Origin: an uncultured Candidatus Melainabacteria bacterium
GTDB taxonomy: Bacteria; Cyanobacteriota; Vampirovibrionia; Gastranaerophilales; Gastranaerophilaceae
NCBI GenBank assembly: GCA_934700385.1
Contig: CAKUXO010000004.1
Span: 30,250 to 94,249, forward strand
Direction of reading: 5' to 3'
Length of the DNA stretch: 64,000 nucleotides
The notes beneath the pieces were generated by a model. That model did not search any database. It saw only the letters and a list, made by a program, of their open reading frames with translations, and was not told the DNA's origin. Shown piece after piece: positions 25,239-36,910 of this stretch; positions within the stretch are counted from its first letter, which is position 1; each line of letters opens with the position of its first letter. A program made the translations under genes and the position numbers.

Positions 25239-26477
25239 ATGTATCATGATAAAGTATTAGCAATGGTTTTAGCAGGCGGACAAGGTAAAAGACTTTACCC
25301 TTTAACAAAAGATAGAGCAAAACCTGCGGTGCCATTTGGCGGAAGATATAGAATTATCGATTTTGTTTTAAATAATTTTGTTAATTCAGGCTTTCATAAA
25401 ATCAAAGTTTTAACACAATATAAATCAGACTCTTTAAATAAACACATTTCAAGAGGCTGGAATTTATGTTCTTCAATTGATCAATATGTTGACCTTGTAC
25501 CGGCACAAATGAGAACAGATGGAAACTGGTATAAAGGTACAGCGGACGCTATTTTTCAAAACATTAATCAAATAACAGATGAGAGCTTTTCTCATGTTTG
25601 CGTTTTTGGTGGCGATCATATCTATAAAATGGATATTCGCCAAATGTTAAATTATCACATTGAAAAACAGGCTGATTTAACAATTTCTGCTATCGCTATT
25701 CCAATTGAATTAGCGGGTGAATATGGAATTATTGAAGTAGATGACAATTGGCGCTTACAAAATTTCATTGAAAAACCAAAAACAACACCAAAACACATTC
25801 CAAATGACCCTACAAAATGCTTGGCTTCAATGGGAAATTACATTTTTCAACCTGATAAATTGGTTGAAGAATTAAAAAAAGATTCAGTTGATGAAAATTC
25901 ATCTCATGACTTTGGAAAAAATATCATTCCAAATATGCTAAATAACGGTTCAAAAGTTTATATTTATAACTTTTCAAATAATGAATTTGATGGTATGACG
26001 GCTGCCGAAAAAGGCTATTGGAAAGATGTTGGAAACGTTGATAGCTATTGGCAAGCAAATATGGATTTATTAGCCTATGCGCCAGAATTAAACTTATATA
26101 GCCCCGATTGGCCCTTAAGAACATTTAACTATAACTTTCCACCTGCAAAATTTATCTGGGATGAAGATGAAAGGGTTGGTGTAGCTAAAAATTCTTTAGT
26201 TTCAGAGGGCTGCATTATTTCAGGCGGTATGATTTCAGGCTGCGTTTTATCTCCAAAAGTTAGAATTAACAGTTATTCAAGCGTTTGCGATTCAATTTTA
26301 ATGGAAAACGTTACAATTGGGCGCCATTCACAAATTAATCGTGCAATTATTGATAAAAATGTTGAAATTCCACCATACACAGAAATCGGCTTTAATAAAG
26401 AAGACGATTTAAGACGTGGATTTTATGTTTCTCAAGGCGGTATAACAATCGTTCCAAAAGGCGCTATTGTTGATTAA
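25239..26477 (+). CDS. glgC: Glucose-1-phosphate adenylyltransferase (ADP-glucose pyrophosphorylase)
   Basis: A 412-residue enzyme making ADP-glucose from glucose-1-phosphate and ATP, the first committed step of glycogen synthesis. The nucleotidyltransferase loop is MVLAGGQGKRLYPLTKDRAK, followed by PAVPFGGRYRIIDFVLNN, GTADAIFQN, VCVFGGDHIYKMD and FIEKPK. A left-handed beta-helix region (VSEGCIISGGMISG, VTIGRHSQINRAIID) forms the C-terminus and allosteric part. The synthase GlgA (7236) is elsewhere in the window, not adjacent. Its stop overlaps the convergent nucleoside phosphorylase gene by four bases. Confidence 0.95.
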   Translation: MYHDKVLAMVLAGGQGKRLYPLTKDRAKPAVPFGGRYRIIDFVLNNFVNSGFHKIKVLTQYKSDSLNKHISRGWNLCSSIDQYVDLVPAQMRTDGNWYKGTADAIFQNINQITDESFSHVCVFGGDHIYKMDIRQMLNYHIEKQADLTISAIAIPIELAGEYGIIEVDDNWRLQNFIEKPKTTPKHIPNDPTKCLASMGNYIFQPDKLVEELKKDSVDENSSHDFGKNIIPNMLNNGSKVYIYNFSNNEFDGMTAAEKGYWKDVGNVDSYWQANMDLLAYAPELNLYSPDWPLRTFNYNFPPAKFIWDEDERVGVAKNSLVSEGCIISGGMISGCVLSPKVRINSYSSVCDSILMENVTIGRHSQINRAIIDKNVEIPPYTEIGFNKEDDLRRGFYVSQGGITIVPKGAIVD

Positions 26478-27283
26478 AGGCTTGAAATAATATTTTTAAT
26501 TAAAGAAGAAAGTTTTATTCCTGCAGTTTTTCCGATTTGGATAACTTCTTCGTGGTTAGGGATATCATCAGTGACACCTGTTGCAAAGTTTGTAATTAAA
26601 CTAAAAGCTAAAGTATTCATTTTAAGATAACTTGCCACAATTGCCTCTGGTGCGGTGCTCATTCCAATGGCATCTGCGCCAAGAAGCCTAAAGGCTTTTA
26701 CTTCTGCTTTTGTTTCGTAACTTGGACCTGTTGTTGCAAGGTAAACACCCTCTTTTAAATCAATGTTTAATTTTTGAGCGCAATTTTTTGCTAAAATTTG
26801 AAGTTTTTTAGTGTAACAATCGCTCATAGAGGGAAATCTTTCTCCAAGAGTGTCATCATTTTTGCCAATTAAAGGGTTGTTTCCCATAAAATTAATGTGG
26901 TCATTAATAAGCATAATATCGCCAATAGCAAGGTTTTTAGATGAAGAACCTGCGGCATTAGTCAAAATAAGGGTTTCAACCCCAAGTTTTTTAAAAACTT
27001 TAACAGGAAAAGTTGCCACTTGAAGTGAATTTCCCTCGTAATAGTGAAATCTTCCTTGCATAATAACGCAAGATTTTCCCTCAATTTCACAAAATAATAA
27101 TTCGCCTTTGTGTCCTTTAACATTAGATGAGCCGAAATTGGGGATATCTGTATATTTTAAAACTTTACCACTTAAATCATCACAAAAACAACCTAACCCT
27201 GAACCTAGAACTATTGCTATTTTAGGGTTTTGGTTGTTTGTTTGTGATTTTATAAAATCTGTAGTTTCTTTTAATTTATCCAT
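26474..27283 (-). CDS. punA: Purine nucleoside phosphorylase (trimeric PNP class)
   Basis: A 269-residue enzyme. IAIVLGSGLGCFCDD gives the phosphate-binding loop, GHKGELLFCEIEGK and MQGRFHYYEGN are the conserved substrate-site blocks, LTNAAGSSSKNLAIGDIMLI the purine/phosphate strand, and EAIVASYLKMNTLAFSLITN ends the core. It phosphorolyses inosine/guanosine-type nucleosides for salvage. Transcribed with, or just after, the short rpoZ-like gene on the same strand. Confidence 0.92.
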   Translation of the reverse strand: MDKLKETTDFIKSQTNNQNPKIAIVLGSGLGCFCDDLSGKVLKYTDIPNFGSSNVKGHKGELLFCEIEGKSCVIMQGRFHYYEGNSLQVATFPVKVFKKLGVETLILTNAAGSSSKNLAIGDIMLINDHINFMGNNPLIGKNDDTLGERFPSMSDCYTKKLQILAKNCAQKLNIDLKEGVYLATTGPSYETKAEVKAFRLLGADAIGMSTAPEAIVASYLKMNTLAFSLITNFATGVTDDIPNHEEVIQIGKTAGIKLSSLIKNIISSL

Positions 27284-27307
27284 AAAATGGAATTAAAACC
27301 TGTATTA

Positions 27308-27553
27308 TTATCCTACAAGCCCATCATCATCTGATTCAGAGGCTTTTACCATAATTGCATGTTGAACGGGTTTTTCTTTTTTAACGTTAGAATCAAAAGG
27401 AACTTCAATATCAAAACCGAAGTCATCTCTTGTTTTTTTAGTTTGAGATTCATCAACAAGTTTTTTTGCAAGTTCGATTAATTCATACACTAATTGATAT
27501 CTGTTGGGCGATTTTTCGTTTAAATCCCAAGCTGTTTTGGTAATTTGATTCAT
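27308..27553 (-). CDS. rpoZ: DNA-directed RNA polymerase omega subunit
   Basis: An 81-residue protein. SPNRYQLVYELIELAKKL aligns with the cyanobacterial omega helix (S-N-R-Y-R-I-V-x-Q-V-A-x-R-A-K), and the later KPVQHAIMVKASE aligns with KPVLRAIIEMS. The spacing between the two blocks also fits. Omega helps fold and assemble the beta-prime subunit. The assignment rests on these two blocks only and is stronger than a random hypothetical call, but an unrelated small protein cannot be excluded. Confidence 0.7.
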   Translation of the reverse strand: MNQITKTAWDLNEKSPNRYQLVYELIELAKKLVDESQTKKTRDDFGFDIEVPFDSNVKKEKPVQHAIMVKASESDDDGLVG

Positions 27554-27613
27554 TTTAATCTCCTAATACTTTAATCTTACAATGACAAAAAAATAATTGC
27601 AACATGCCAAAAA

Positions 27614-28138
27614 TTATTCTTCGTATTTGTAAAACATTTCTTCGCTATGGCGTCTGTATTGCTCATATTTATCAGGATTTAAAAGCCTTAAAAACCCATC
27701 AATTAGCCCGACATCATCCTTTTGCCTAATAGGAAGTGAGTCATTTCTCATTCTTTTAGCGTTTCTTTTAGAGCTAATTGAGCAAGGTAGCGCCATTCCT
27801 GTTAGCATTCTATTTGATGAAGCAATTGAAAGACGCCTGATTCTTTCTTCTTTTGGGGTGTATTCCCAAATTTTTCCAAAAAGTTCATATTCAAGATTTT
27901 TTAATCTTTCTTTATCGCTAAATTCTTCATAAGTTCTTGGAAAATGCCTTTTTTCAAGTATTTCAACGATTTTTAAATCTTTTTGTGAAAATTCAACTTC
28001 ATAAGGCGATTTTGGTTTTGCGTTTAAAATATCTTCTTTTGTAATAATAACCGTTTTTACAGGCTCAAAACCGCTTGAAAAAGGGAAAAATATAAACAAA
28101 AGAACTATAAAATAAATATATAATCTTAATTTTATCAT
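27614..28138 (-). CDS. Membrane-anchored or secreted protein with GLIDGF motif, unknown
   Basis: About 174 residues from the ATG at 28138, chosen because GGGAG lies just before it and a clean signal/anchor (MIKLRLYIYFIVLLFIFFP) follows; the frame is open for 12 more codons upstream. The mature part is charged. A block with LEYELFGKIWEYTPKEERI and SIASSNRMLTGMALPCSIS looks like a family-specific domain, and DVGLIDGFLRLLNPD follows near the C-terminus. The GLIDGF core is shared with the small exported protein at 6956-7234. No known family is recognised. Confidence 0.7.
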   Translation of the reverse strand: MIKLRLYIYFIVLLFIFFPFSSGFEPVKTVIITKEDILNAKPKSPYEVEFSQKDLKIVEILEKRHFPRTYEEFSDKERLKNLEYELFGKIWEYTPKEERIRRLSIASSNRMLTGMALPCSISSKRNAKRMRNDSLPIRQKDDVGLIDGFLRLLNPDKYEQYRRHSEEMFYKYEE

Positions 28139-28319
28139 TTTACTCCCTAAGTCGCCTTTTGAATAAAATATCATTTTTTTTAAATTAAAAAATTCAAGTT
28201 ATGACTAAGTCTTTGGGGATTATATTAATTTTTGTAAAAAAATATTTAAGATTTATTTCGTAAGTATAAAGTATTTAAAAAATATGTCGTTTATTTGTGA
28301 GGATGACATAAAAAAGAAA

Positions 28320-28892
28320 ATGGTTATGAAACGTTTAATTTTAGTAATTTACTTGGTATTATCTTTAATCTTTAGCATACAAGACACCTTTGCGGTTGAT
28401 TATTCTAAGATTTCTACCAATCAAAAAATAGTAGCAGCGCTTAATTGCTTAGAAACAATAAATAGAAAAGATGTAATAGCGATTTTATATGGAAGAAATG
28501 CTACAAGAAAGCCTATTAGAGTTATGTTTAGAGATTTAGCAATTTATGGATATCAAGATTGTGAGGCTTTAACCCTAAAAACAAAAAATAATGGTTTAGT
28601 TATTTATATTAGTGCTGAACATCGTGGCGCAAGACCTGAAGCAATTGCTTGTTTAATAGCCCATGAATCTCAACATCATACATTTACAAACACAGGTGCT
28701 GAAGAATTAAGAGCTTGGATTTCAGAAACTCAAGCGTGGAATGAACTTGTAAAAAGAAATAAAGCACTTGCAACTTTAAATGAACCATTAGTTAAAAGAG
28801 AAAACTATATCGCAAAAATTAGAGCAAAAGGCGGTATTGGTGGAGTTCAAAAGCTAATTGCTTCTAACCCTGTTTATTCTGATTTGAAGTAG
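28320..28892 (+). CDS. Exported putative zinc protease-like protein (HExxH)
   Basis: About 190 residues with an N-terminal signal peptide (KRLILVIYLVLSLIFSIQD, then AFAV-like cleavage site). In the mature part, AIACLIAHESQHHTF holds an H-E-x-x-H zincin motif, with a downstream E-E-L-R-A-W and a second acidic helix ISETQAWNE that could provide the third ligand (gluzincin-like E-x-x-x-W). No larger family is recognised. The frame is open to 28284, but the ATG at 28320 (or 28326) better matches a signal peptide; no strong ribosome site. Its 3' end overlaps the convergent gene by 29 bases. Confidence 0.7.
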   Translation: MVMKRLILVIYLVLSLIFSIQDTFAVDYSKISTNQKIVAALNCLETINRKDVIAILYGRNATRKPIRVMFRDLAIYGYQDCEALTLKTKNNGLVIYISAEHRGARPEAIACLIAHESQHHTFTNTGAEELRAWISETQAWNELVKRNKALATLNEPLVKRENYIAKIRAKGGIGGVQKLIASNPVYSDLK

Positions 28893-30279
28893 CCCCATTT
28901 TTATTTTCTAGCTTATTTCTAATTAAATATTGTACCTTAGGAATAATAAATCCAAGCCCCACAATTGAAACAAAAGTCCCTATTGAATTATTTAAAAAGT
29001 TTTTTCTAATGTTTTTATTTCCTATTTTTTCAAGTAATTCCTTAGATAACCCTTCTTTATTATTCAATTCTCTTTCAATTTGAAGGGCAAAATTATCAAG
29101 CGAAGCCCTTATTTTTTCAAGATCTTTTTTAGAAACAAATCTTCTAATGTCATCACTTGCGCCATTAGTCACATCTTTAAACATTTCTTTTAAAAATTCA
29201 GGATTACTTAAAAGCCCATTGTTTAAAACATCTTTTGCCTGTTGTTTAGATAAAACGCCGTTTTCTTCTATAATAGGTTGCAAGGTTGCCATTTTAAGCG
29301 CTTTTTCTTTAAAATTAGGAAAAGCCTTAATAAAATCATCTGTTTTGACAATTGTTTTATCTTGAAAAAGATTATTAAGAGCCTCTAAATCTTCATTTTT
29401 AACAGAACCCAAAACAACTTTTGAAAAATTATCTTTATTAATTTTATCAAGATTTTTTTCTAAAAGTTCAATTGTTGAATTAAGCGCACGAGGGTTAATT
29501 GAAGCGTTTTTAGTAAGTATATTCAAGGCTTTTGCAATGTCATCAGGCGCTCTTAAATATAAATAAATTGAAGAAATATCTCTAAAAAGATTTTCTATTT
29601 TTTCATTTTTACTTCGAGCATTGACACAGCGCCCCGAAACAACACCCATATCTGTAATTAAAAGCCTCATAGTTGAATCATTTTCAATTGTGTGGCTAAG
29701 GGTGTTTATAAATCCGCCTTTAAAAGGAAGTTTTTTATCTTTAGCTAAATTATCCTGAAAATCCTTAAATGAAGTTGGTTTCAGGGTTGTTTTATCATCT
29801 TTTTTATTTTTAACATGAGATGAAATTTTATAGTTTATTTTAGGCAAAATAAAACCCGTAAAATAAGTTGCAAGAGCAGTGCTTATAAGCAAATTACCCA
29901 TTTTAAAATTACAGGCTTTTTTATCAATAAAACTAGAACAATTTTTCATCGGGTTCCTTAATTCATCAAAACCTATGTCAAAATTAAAATCTTTAATATT
30001 AAAAAATTTTTTACCTATAAATTCGCCGATATTTTTAAGCCATTGGACCCCAAAAATCCAAACAATTGCACTTGTGCCTTGCTCGACCAGTCTTTCAAGG
30101 GCTTCTTTTTTGCCGCTTTGCTTGTTTGCTTCGTGGGCCCTACCTAAAGTTACTCCTGTTTCAATGGCTAAGGTTGGAATTGTTGCATTTTTGTTGTAAA
30201 AAGCGCCAAGTGGCTTAGCTAATCCACTTAGTCCTCTAAATTTTTGAAAATTATTTTGATTATTATAATCAACTTTCAT
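28864..30279 (-). CDS. Large helical protein of unknown function with N-terminal F-x-G motif
   Basis: A 471-residue protein. The N-terminus (DYNNQNNFQKFRGLSG) is polar with an F-x-G motif like several others here. Residues about 75-100 and 140-165 contain hydrophobic stretches, and residues 435-455 form a likely membrane segment near the C-terminus (SIGTFVSIVGLGFIIP). Between lies a mostly helical, Lys/Asn/Asp-rich domain. No catalytic motif or family is recognised. It overlaps the convergent HExxH gene by 29 bases, all in coding sequence of both. Confidence 0.7.
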   Translation of the reverse strand: MKVDYNNQNNFQKFRGLSGLAKPLGAFYNKNATIPTLAIETGVTLGRAHEANKQSGKKEALERLVEQGTSAIVWIFGVQWLKNIGEFIGKKFFNIKDFNFDIGFDELRNPMKNCSSFIDKKACNFKMGNLLISTALATYFTGFILPKINYKISSHVKNKKDDKTTLKPTSFKDFQDNLAKDKKLPFKGGFINTLSHTIENDSTMRLLITDMGVVSGRCVNARSKNEKIENLFRDISSIYLYLRAPDDIAKALNILTKNASINPRALNSTIELLEKNLDKINKDNFSKVVLGSVKNEDLEALNNLFQDKTIVKTDDFIKAFPNFKEKALKMATLQPIIEENGVLSKQQAKDVLNNGLLSNPEFLKEMFKDVTNGASDDIRRFVSKKDLEKIRASLDNFALQIERELNNKEGLSKELLEKIGNKNIRKNFLNNSIGTFVSIVGLGFIIPKVQYLIRNKLENKNGATSNQNKQG

Positions 30280-30330
30280 TACATTATTTTAAAGGTTCTA
30301 AATGAAATTTTTTGCTATTTTACTAAAAAC

Positions 30331-31197
30331 CTATTTAATTGCCTTAATTAAAGCAGTTTTCGAGCTGATTGTTATTTCTTTTTTAGATAGAATTTCTTGA
30401 ACTTCTTTAATGTAATTATCAACTTTTGTTTCTTCAAAATAATCTAAAAATCTTTCTTTCATAGATTTTAAATTAGGAGATGGCGGGCTTATAAACCAAT
30501 TTAAAATAGCGTCTTTTGTTGGTTGATATTTTGATTTTGCTATTCCAACATTAATTGTAACATCGCTAAATCCTGCGTTTGATAATCCCTCATCAAGACT
30601 TTGAGTGCTGAAATTAACAAGCGGGTCATCAGGATTTTCCATAAATTCTTTTTCTGCTTTTCTAAAATCAAAATAATCGCTTATTTCATTAGGTAATAAA
30701 AGCTCATAATATCTTGTGTTTTCCCTTATAATCGGTTCAAAAGCACAATAATATCCCCCACTTTTTAAAACTCTAAAAAGTTCGGCAAAAACAGGCTCTT
30801 TTTGAACAACATGAACTAAAACAGAACGAGTCAGCGCCCTATCAAGATAATTTGAACTTAATTTAATATCTGAAATGTCACTTTGAAGAAATTTAACATT
30901 ATTTTCAATATTCATTTCATTTAAAAGTTTTTTACATTCATCAATGCAATCTTCAAATTTATCTGAAAAAATTAATTCAACTTTATCTAAAAATCTTTCT
31001 AAAACACCAAAGCCCAAAAGCCCAGAACCACAGCCAAAATCGGCAATTTTTTGATTTTCCTTTAAATCAGCTAAATCTAAAACTTCATTTTTAATTGAAT
31101 TAAGCCAATTAAGGGTTTGTTGAATTTGAAGTTCATTCATATAAGAAAATCTTGTTTTTTTAAGCCAATTAGACCAGTTTTTGCATATCTCGCTCAA
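30331..31197 (-). CDS. Class I SAM-dependent methyltransferase
   Basis: About 288 residues from a TTG start at 31197, chosen because GGAGG lies five bases upstream; a TTG at 31209 would lie within that ribosome site. Motif I is IADFGCGSGLLGFG, motif II-like SDKFEDCIDECK and DISDIKL, and DRALTRSVLVHV / LFRVLKSGGYYCAFEP are the later motifs. A C-terminal part of about 100 residues is variable. The substrate is unknown; the overall look is of small-molecule methyltransferases. Confidence 0.82.
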   Translation of the reverse strand: MSEICKNWSNWLKKTRFSYMNELQIQQTLNWLNSIKNEVLDLADLKENQKIADFGCGSGLLGFGVLERFLDKVELIFSDKFEDCIDECKKLLNEMNIENNVKFLQSDISDIKLSSNYLDRALTRSVLVHVVQKEPVFAELFRVLKSGGYYCAFEPIIRENTRYYELLLPNEISDYFDFRKAEKEFMENPDDPLVNFSTQSLDEGLSNAGFSDVTINVGIAKSKYQPTKDAILNWFISPPSPNLKSMKERFLDYFEETKVDNYIKEVQEILSKKEITISSKTALIKAIK

Positions 31198-31294
31198 TTT
31201 TTCCTCCAAAAGTTGTATTTAGGTTTTTGTGGGTTATTTTTAGGGTATTAACATTGTATAATTCATAATTGTAATAGGTGTAGTACGGATTATT

Positions 31295-32911
31295 ATGACA
31301 GAAGCTAATTCTTTAGAAAATAACATAAAATATCTTAGCATGATGTTTGAAATAAGCACAATTGCAAATCAAGCAGATGATGTATATGAACTTTTAAAAA
31401 AGATAAAAGATTACACTTCTTCTATGATTAAAACTGACGATATAAACTTTTATCTTCTTGAAAATCAATATTATAAAAATGTTTTTGTTAACGATAAAAC
31501 AAGAAGTAACGAATATTTTGAATATGAAGAAGGTAATTCTTCTTTTTGGAATGCTGTTGAAAAAATGAATCTTGTTTCAATGAAAGATGAAACAGGGACT
31601 CAAATTTTTAGAGCATTTTTAGAACAAAATAAAATTTTATCGCTTGACCCTAGTCATGTTAGAGTTTTCTTTCATCATCAAACCCCAATTTGTTTTTGTT
31701 TTATAAAAGAAAACCCTAATAATCCTTTAACTTTAGAGGTAAAAGAAAATCTAAATAAAATATTTAATTATATGGAGCCAATTATTGCTAAACTCCATAA
31801 GAAAATTAAAAAAGATAAAGAAATAGCACAATTGCAAAAATCTTTGCATAATATTTCAATTCTTTATAACATTTCTCAAGCAGTTAACTTTATTGATGAC
31901 TTAAAGCGCCTTTTAAAGGTTATTATTTCAAAAGCCTTGTTAACTCTTGACGCTGAACGTGGTTCATTAATGCTTTATGATTATTCAATTAACGCACTTC
32001 AAGTAACAATTGTATCAGGACTTCAAGATAAAAAACTTGAAGACGCTATTAATAATGGCGCTGTTCAATGTGCTAAAATCGGCGTTGGCGAAGGAATAGC
32101 CGGAACCGTATTTTTAGAAAGAAAACCAATTATAACAAATCTTGGTTCAGCAGACCCACGCTTTATCGTAAAAGAAGTTTTATCTAACACAAAATCTCTT
32201 TTATGTGTGCCTTTAATTGCAAAAGGTGAAGTAATCGGCGTTTTAAACATTACAAATAAAAAACACGATAAATTATTTAATCAAAAAGACCTTGAATTTA
32301 TCACCTCTTTAGCAAACCAAGCCGCTATTGCAATTGATAACGCTAAGTTATATGAACTTGCAACAAAAGACGGCATGACAAAACTATATATCTATAGACA
32401 CTTCTATACATTACTTGAAAATGAAATAAGAAGATGTGCAAGATATAAAAGAAATATGTCTTTAATTATGATGGATATTGATAATTTCAAAAGAATTAAT
32501 GACACCTATGGTCACTTAACAGGTGATACAATCTTAAAAAGGCTTGCAGCTGTTTTAAGAGAAACAGTTAGAAAAATCGATATTCCGGCAAGATATGGCG
32601 GAGAAGAATTTGTTGTAATTTTACCTGAAACAGATAAAAAAGACGCTTGTGTTATTGCAGAAAGAATAAGAAAAAATGTTGCAGCGATAACTGTTAAAAT
32701 CAACGAAACTCAAACTCTTTCACCTACAATTTCAATGGGTATAGCGCAATATACAACAGACGGGCAAGAACCTAAAGAATTGATTAACGCAGCAGACACA
32801 GCCCTTTATTTTTCAAAACACAACGGAAAAAACATGGCCTCAATCTATGAAAAAGACGGCTGCATTAAAGTTGAACAGGTGAATGTTGATATTAGCCAAA
32901 AACTTGAATAA
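31295..32911 (+). CDS. GAF-domain diguanylate cyclase
   Basis: A 538-residue cytosolic protein. Residues 1-170 form an unassigned N-terminal region, perhaps a degenerate GAF. Residues about 195-350 are a GAF domain (DAERGSLMLYDY, VGEGIAGTVFLERKP, VPLIAKGEVIGVLNI). Residues about 355-520 are a GGDEF domain with DGMTKLYIYRHF, MMDIDNFKRINDTYGH and an intact GGEEF at 435-439. The product-inhibition I-site R-K-I-D is at 426-429, five residues before GGEEF. It should make c-di-GMP from two GTP under control of the GAF ligand. Monocistronic; gyrB follows with its own promoter. Confidence 0.93.
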   Translation: MTEANSLENNIKYLSMMFEISTIANQADDVYELLKKIKDYTSSMIKTDDINFYLLENQYYKNVFVNDKTRSNEYFEYEEGNSSFWNAVEKMNLVSMKDETGTQIFRAFLEQNKILSLDPSHVRVFFHHQTPICFCFIKENPNNPLTLEVKENLNKIFNYMEPIIAKLHKKIKKDKEIAQLQKSLHNISILYNISQAVNFIDDLKRLLKVIISKALLTLDAERGSLMLYDYSINALQVTIVSGLQDKKLEDAINNGAVQCAKIGVGEGIAGTVFLERKPIITNLGSADPRFIVKEVLSNTKSLLCVPLIAKGEVIGVLNITNKKHDKLFNQKDLEFITSLANQAAIAIDNAKLYELATKDGMTKLYIYRHFYTLLENEIRRCARYKRNMSLIMMDIDNFKRINDTYGHLTGDTILKRLAAVLRETVRKIDIPARYGGEEFVVILPETDKKDACVIAERIRKNVAAITVKINETQTLSPTISMGIAQYTTDGQEPKELINAADTALYFSKHNGKNMASIYEKDGCIKVEQVNVDISQKLE

Positions 32912-32931
32912 TTTTTAAATTATTAAATTCT

Positions 32932-32960
32932 TTGTATATACTTCCTTTTTATAGTACAAT
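32932..32960 (+). promoter_or_regulatory. gyrB promoter
   Basis: TTGTAT (-35), a 17-base spacer and TACAAT (-10), lying 32 bases before the gyrB start. GGGGAG is a strong ribosome site between them and the ATG. Confidence 0.65.
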
Positions 32961-32968
32961 GTTTATAA

Positions 32969-35443
<2,475 letters not shown>

Positions 35444-35464
35444 TCTTTAAAGTTAAATAAAATC

Positions 35465-35500
35465 AAAAGGGGCTAGTGAATAATCAAAAGCCCCTTTTTT
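35465..35500 (+). terminator. gyrB terminator
   Basis: Ten-base stem AAAAGGGGCT / AGCCCCTTTT with a 14-base loop and a T run. On the minus strand the same hairpin also ends in T-rich sequence, so it may serve the convergent Clp_N-repeat gene. Confidence 0.88.
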
Positions 35501-35518
35501 AATAATTTTTTATTTATT

Positions 35519-36883
35519 TTATAAGTCCATTCCTAAAAGCAACTCTTGCTTAATACCTTGTTGAACCTCTAAAACATCTGTTCCAAGGTTAGATAAAACT
35601 TTCATTCCAAGGCAATTAGGCATTTTTGTAATACCATAAAGCAAGTTTTGAGATTTAATATTTTTTCTATTGTGTTCTTTAGCGGCTTCATAAGCAACTT
35701 CAAGAAGTTTTTTTGCCCTTTGACTATAAATCAAGTTTTCAACCTCTTTTTGGGGTTTAATTAATTTTTCAACTTCTTTTCTTGCGTCTTTAAGGGTAAT
35801 TCCAAGGCGCCTTAAAACATCTGCAGCAATCCCTGTTCCATAAGATAAAATTCCTAATAAAATCATCTCTGTACCAATTGTAGAAGAATTAAGGTTAAGA
35901 GCTTCTTCTTTTGCAAGTTTTAAAATTGCAAGGGTTTCAGGCATTTTATCATCGAGCTGTTTTAAAATAACTTCTTCAAAATCAAGCCCTGTAGGTAATA
36001 ATTCAGATAAAATTTTATAAGCTATACCTTTTTTAGATTTTAATATCCCTAAAATAATGTGTTGCGCTTGAATTTCAGTGCTGCCAGATTCCTTAGCGCA
36101 ATCAATTGCAGTCATTAAAGCTAAAAAGGCATTAGGTGTGAAGATAATTTGTTTTTCGGAATTTTCAAATTCTGCTGTTCTTGATTTAAAATTGCTTAAT
36201 TTTTCAGAAAAAATTTCAGAATTAATGTTATATTTTTCTAAAATAGAAACAATTTTAGAGTCTTTATTATCTAAAATAGATTGAAGTATTTGTTCTGTTC
36301 CTAAAATTTCATATCCTTGAGCGCTAAGTTTTGATTGAGCTTGAGATAAAATATTTGAAATGGTTTTTTCTTTAAAAAAGTCATTAATGTTACACAACTG
36401 TGTGTTTTCATTTTCTTGAATTTCAGGATGACAAACCTTAATATCAGAACTTTTATCTAAAATTCTTTTTAAATTAGGGATGATTTTTTCTTCATCAATA
36501 TCAAATTTTTTAAGAATTTTAAAAGCTGTGCAATTTTTGTTTAATAAAATCGCAAGAGCAATATGTTGCGGCATGACAAATTTTGAATTCAATTCATCTG
36601 ATAATTCAACGCATGACTTTAAAATTTCTCTTGCTTCCTGAGAAAAAATGATATTCATGCTTTTTTCATCAGGATTAGAGGGAATGCTAAGATAAACTTC
36701 TTTTGTTAATTCACCAAAGTTTATTTTATCAAAATTTAAAATCCTCGCCTGAACACCTTTGCTTTGCGCAACAAGCCCCATTAAAAGGTGTTGCGAAAGT
36801 ATCCTTGAATGGCGAAATTCAAGAGCGTAGTTTTGTGCAGCCTGCACAACATCAATTGCCTTTTGCGTAAATTTTTCAAACAT
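35519..36883 (-). CDS. Clp_N repeat protein without an ATPase domain
   Basis: A 454-residue protein built of about six Clp_N-type half-repeats (three tandem Clp_N domains), and nothing else. Recognisable copies include FTQKAIDVVQAAQNYA / HSRILSQHLLMGLV, FSQEAREILKSCVELS / MPQHIALAILLNK, TPNAFLALMTAIDCAKES / IQAQHIILGILKSKKG, ETLAILKLAKEEALNL / IGTEMILLGILSYGTGIAA and YSQRAKKLLEVAYEAA / IKSQNLLYGITKMPN. In ClpC/ClpB the domain binds adaptors and substrates; a free-standing array could be an adaptor or sequestration factor for a Clp machine. It has no Walker motifs and no Clp C-terminal domain. AAGAAATG precedes the start; downstream lies carB on the same strand. Confidence 0.85.
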   Translation of the reverse strand: MFEKFTQKAIDVVQAAQNYALEFRHSRILSQHLLMGLVAQSKGVQARILNFDKINFGELTKEVYLSIPSNPDEKSMNIIFSQEAREILKSCVELSDELNSKFVMPQHIALAILLNKNCTAFKILKKFDIDEEKIIPNLKRILDKSSDIKVCHPEIQENENTQLCNINDFFKEKTISNILSQAQSKLSAQGYEILGTEQILQSILDNKDSKIVSILEKYNINSEIFSEKLSNFKSRTAEFENSEKQIIFTPNAFLALMTAIDCAKESGSTEIQAQHIILGILKSKKGIAYKILSELLPTGLDFEEVILKQLDDKMPETLAILKLAKEEALNLNSSTIGTEMILLGILSYGTGIAADVLRRLGITLKDARKEVEKLIKPQKEVENLIYSQRAKKLLEVAYEAAKEHNRKNIKSQNLLYGITKMPNCLGMKVLSNLGTDVLEVQQGIKQELLLGMDL

Positions 36884-36910
36884 TTCTTATAGTATACCTT
36901 AAAAGCTATA

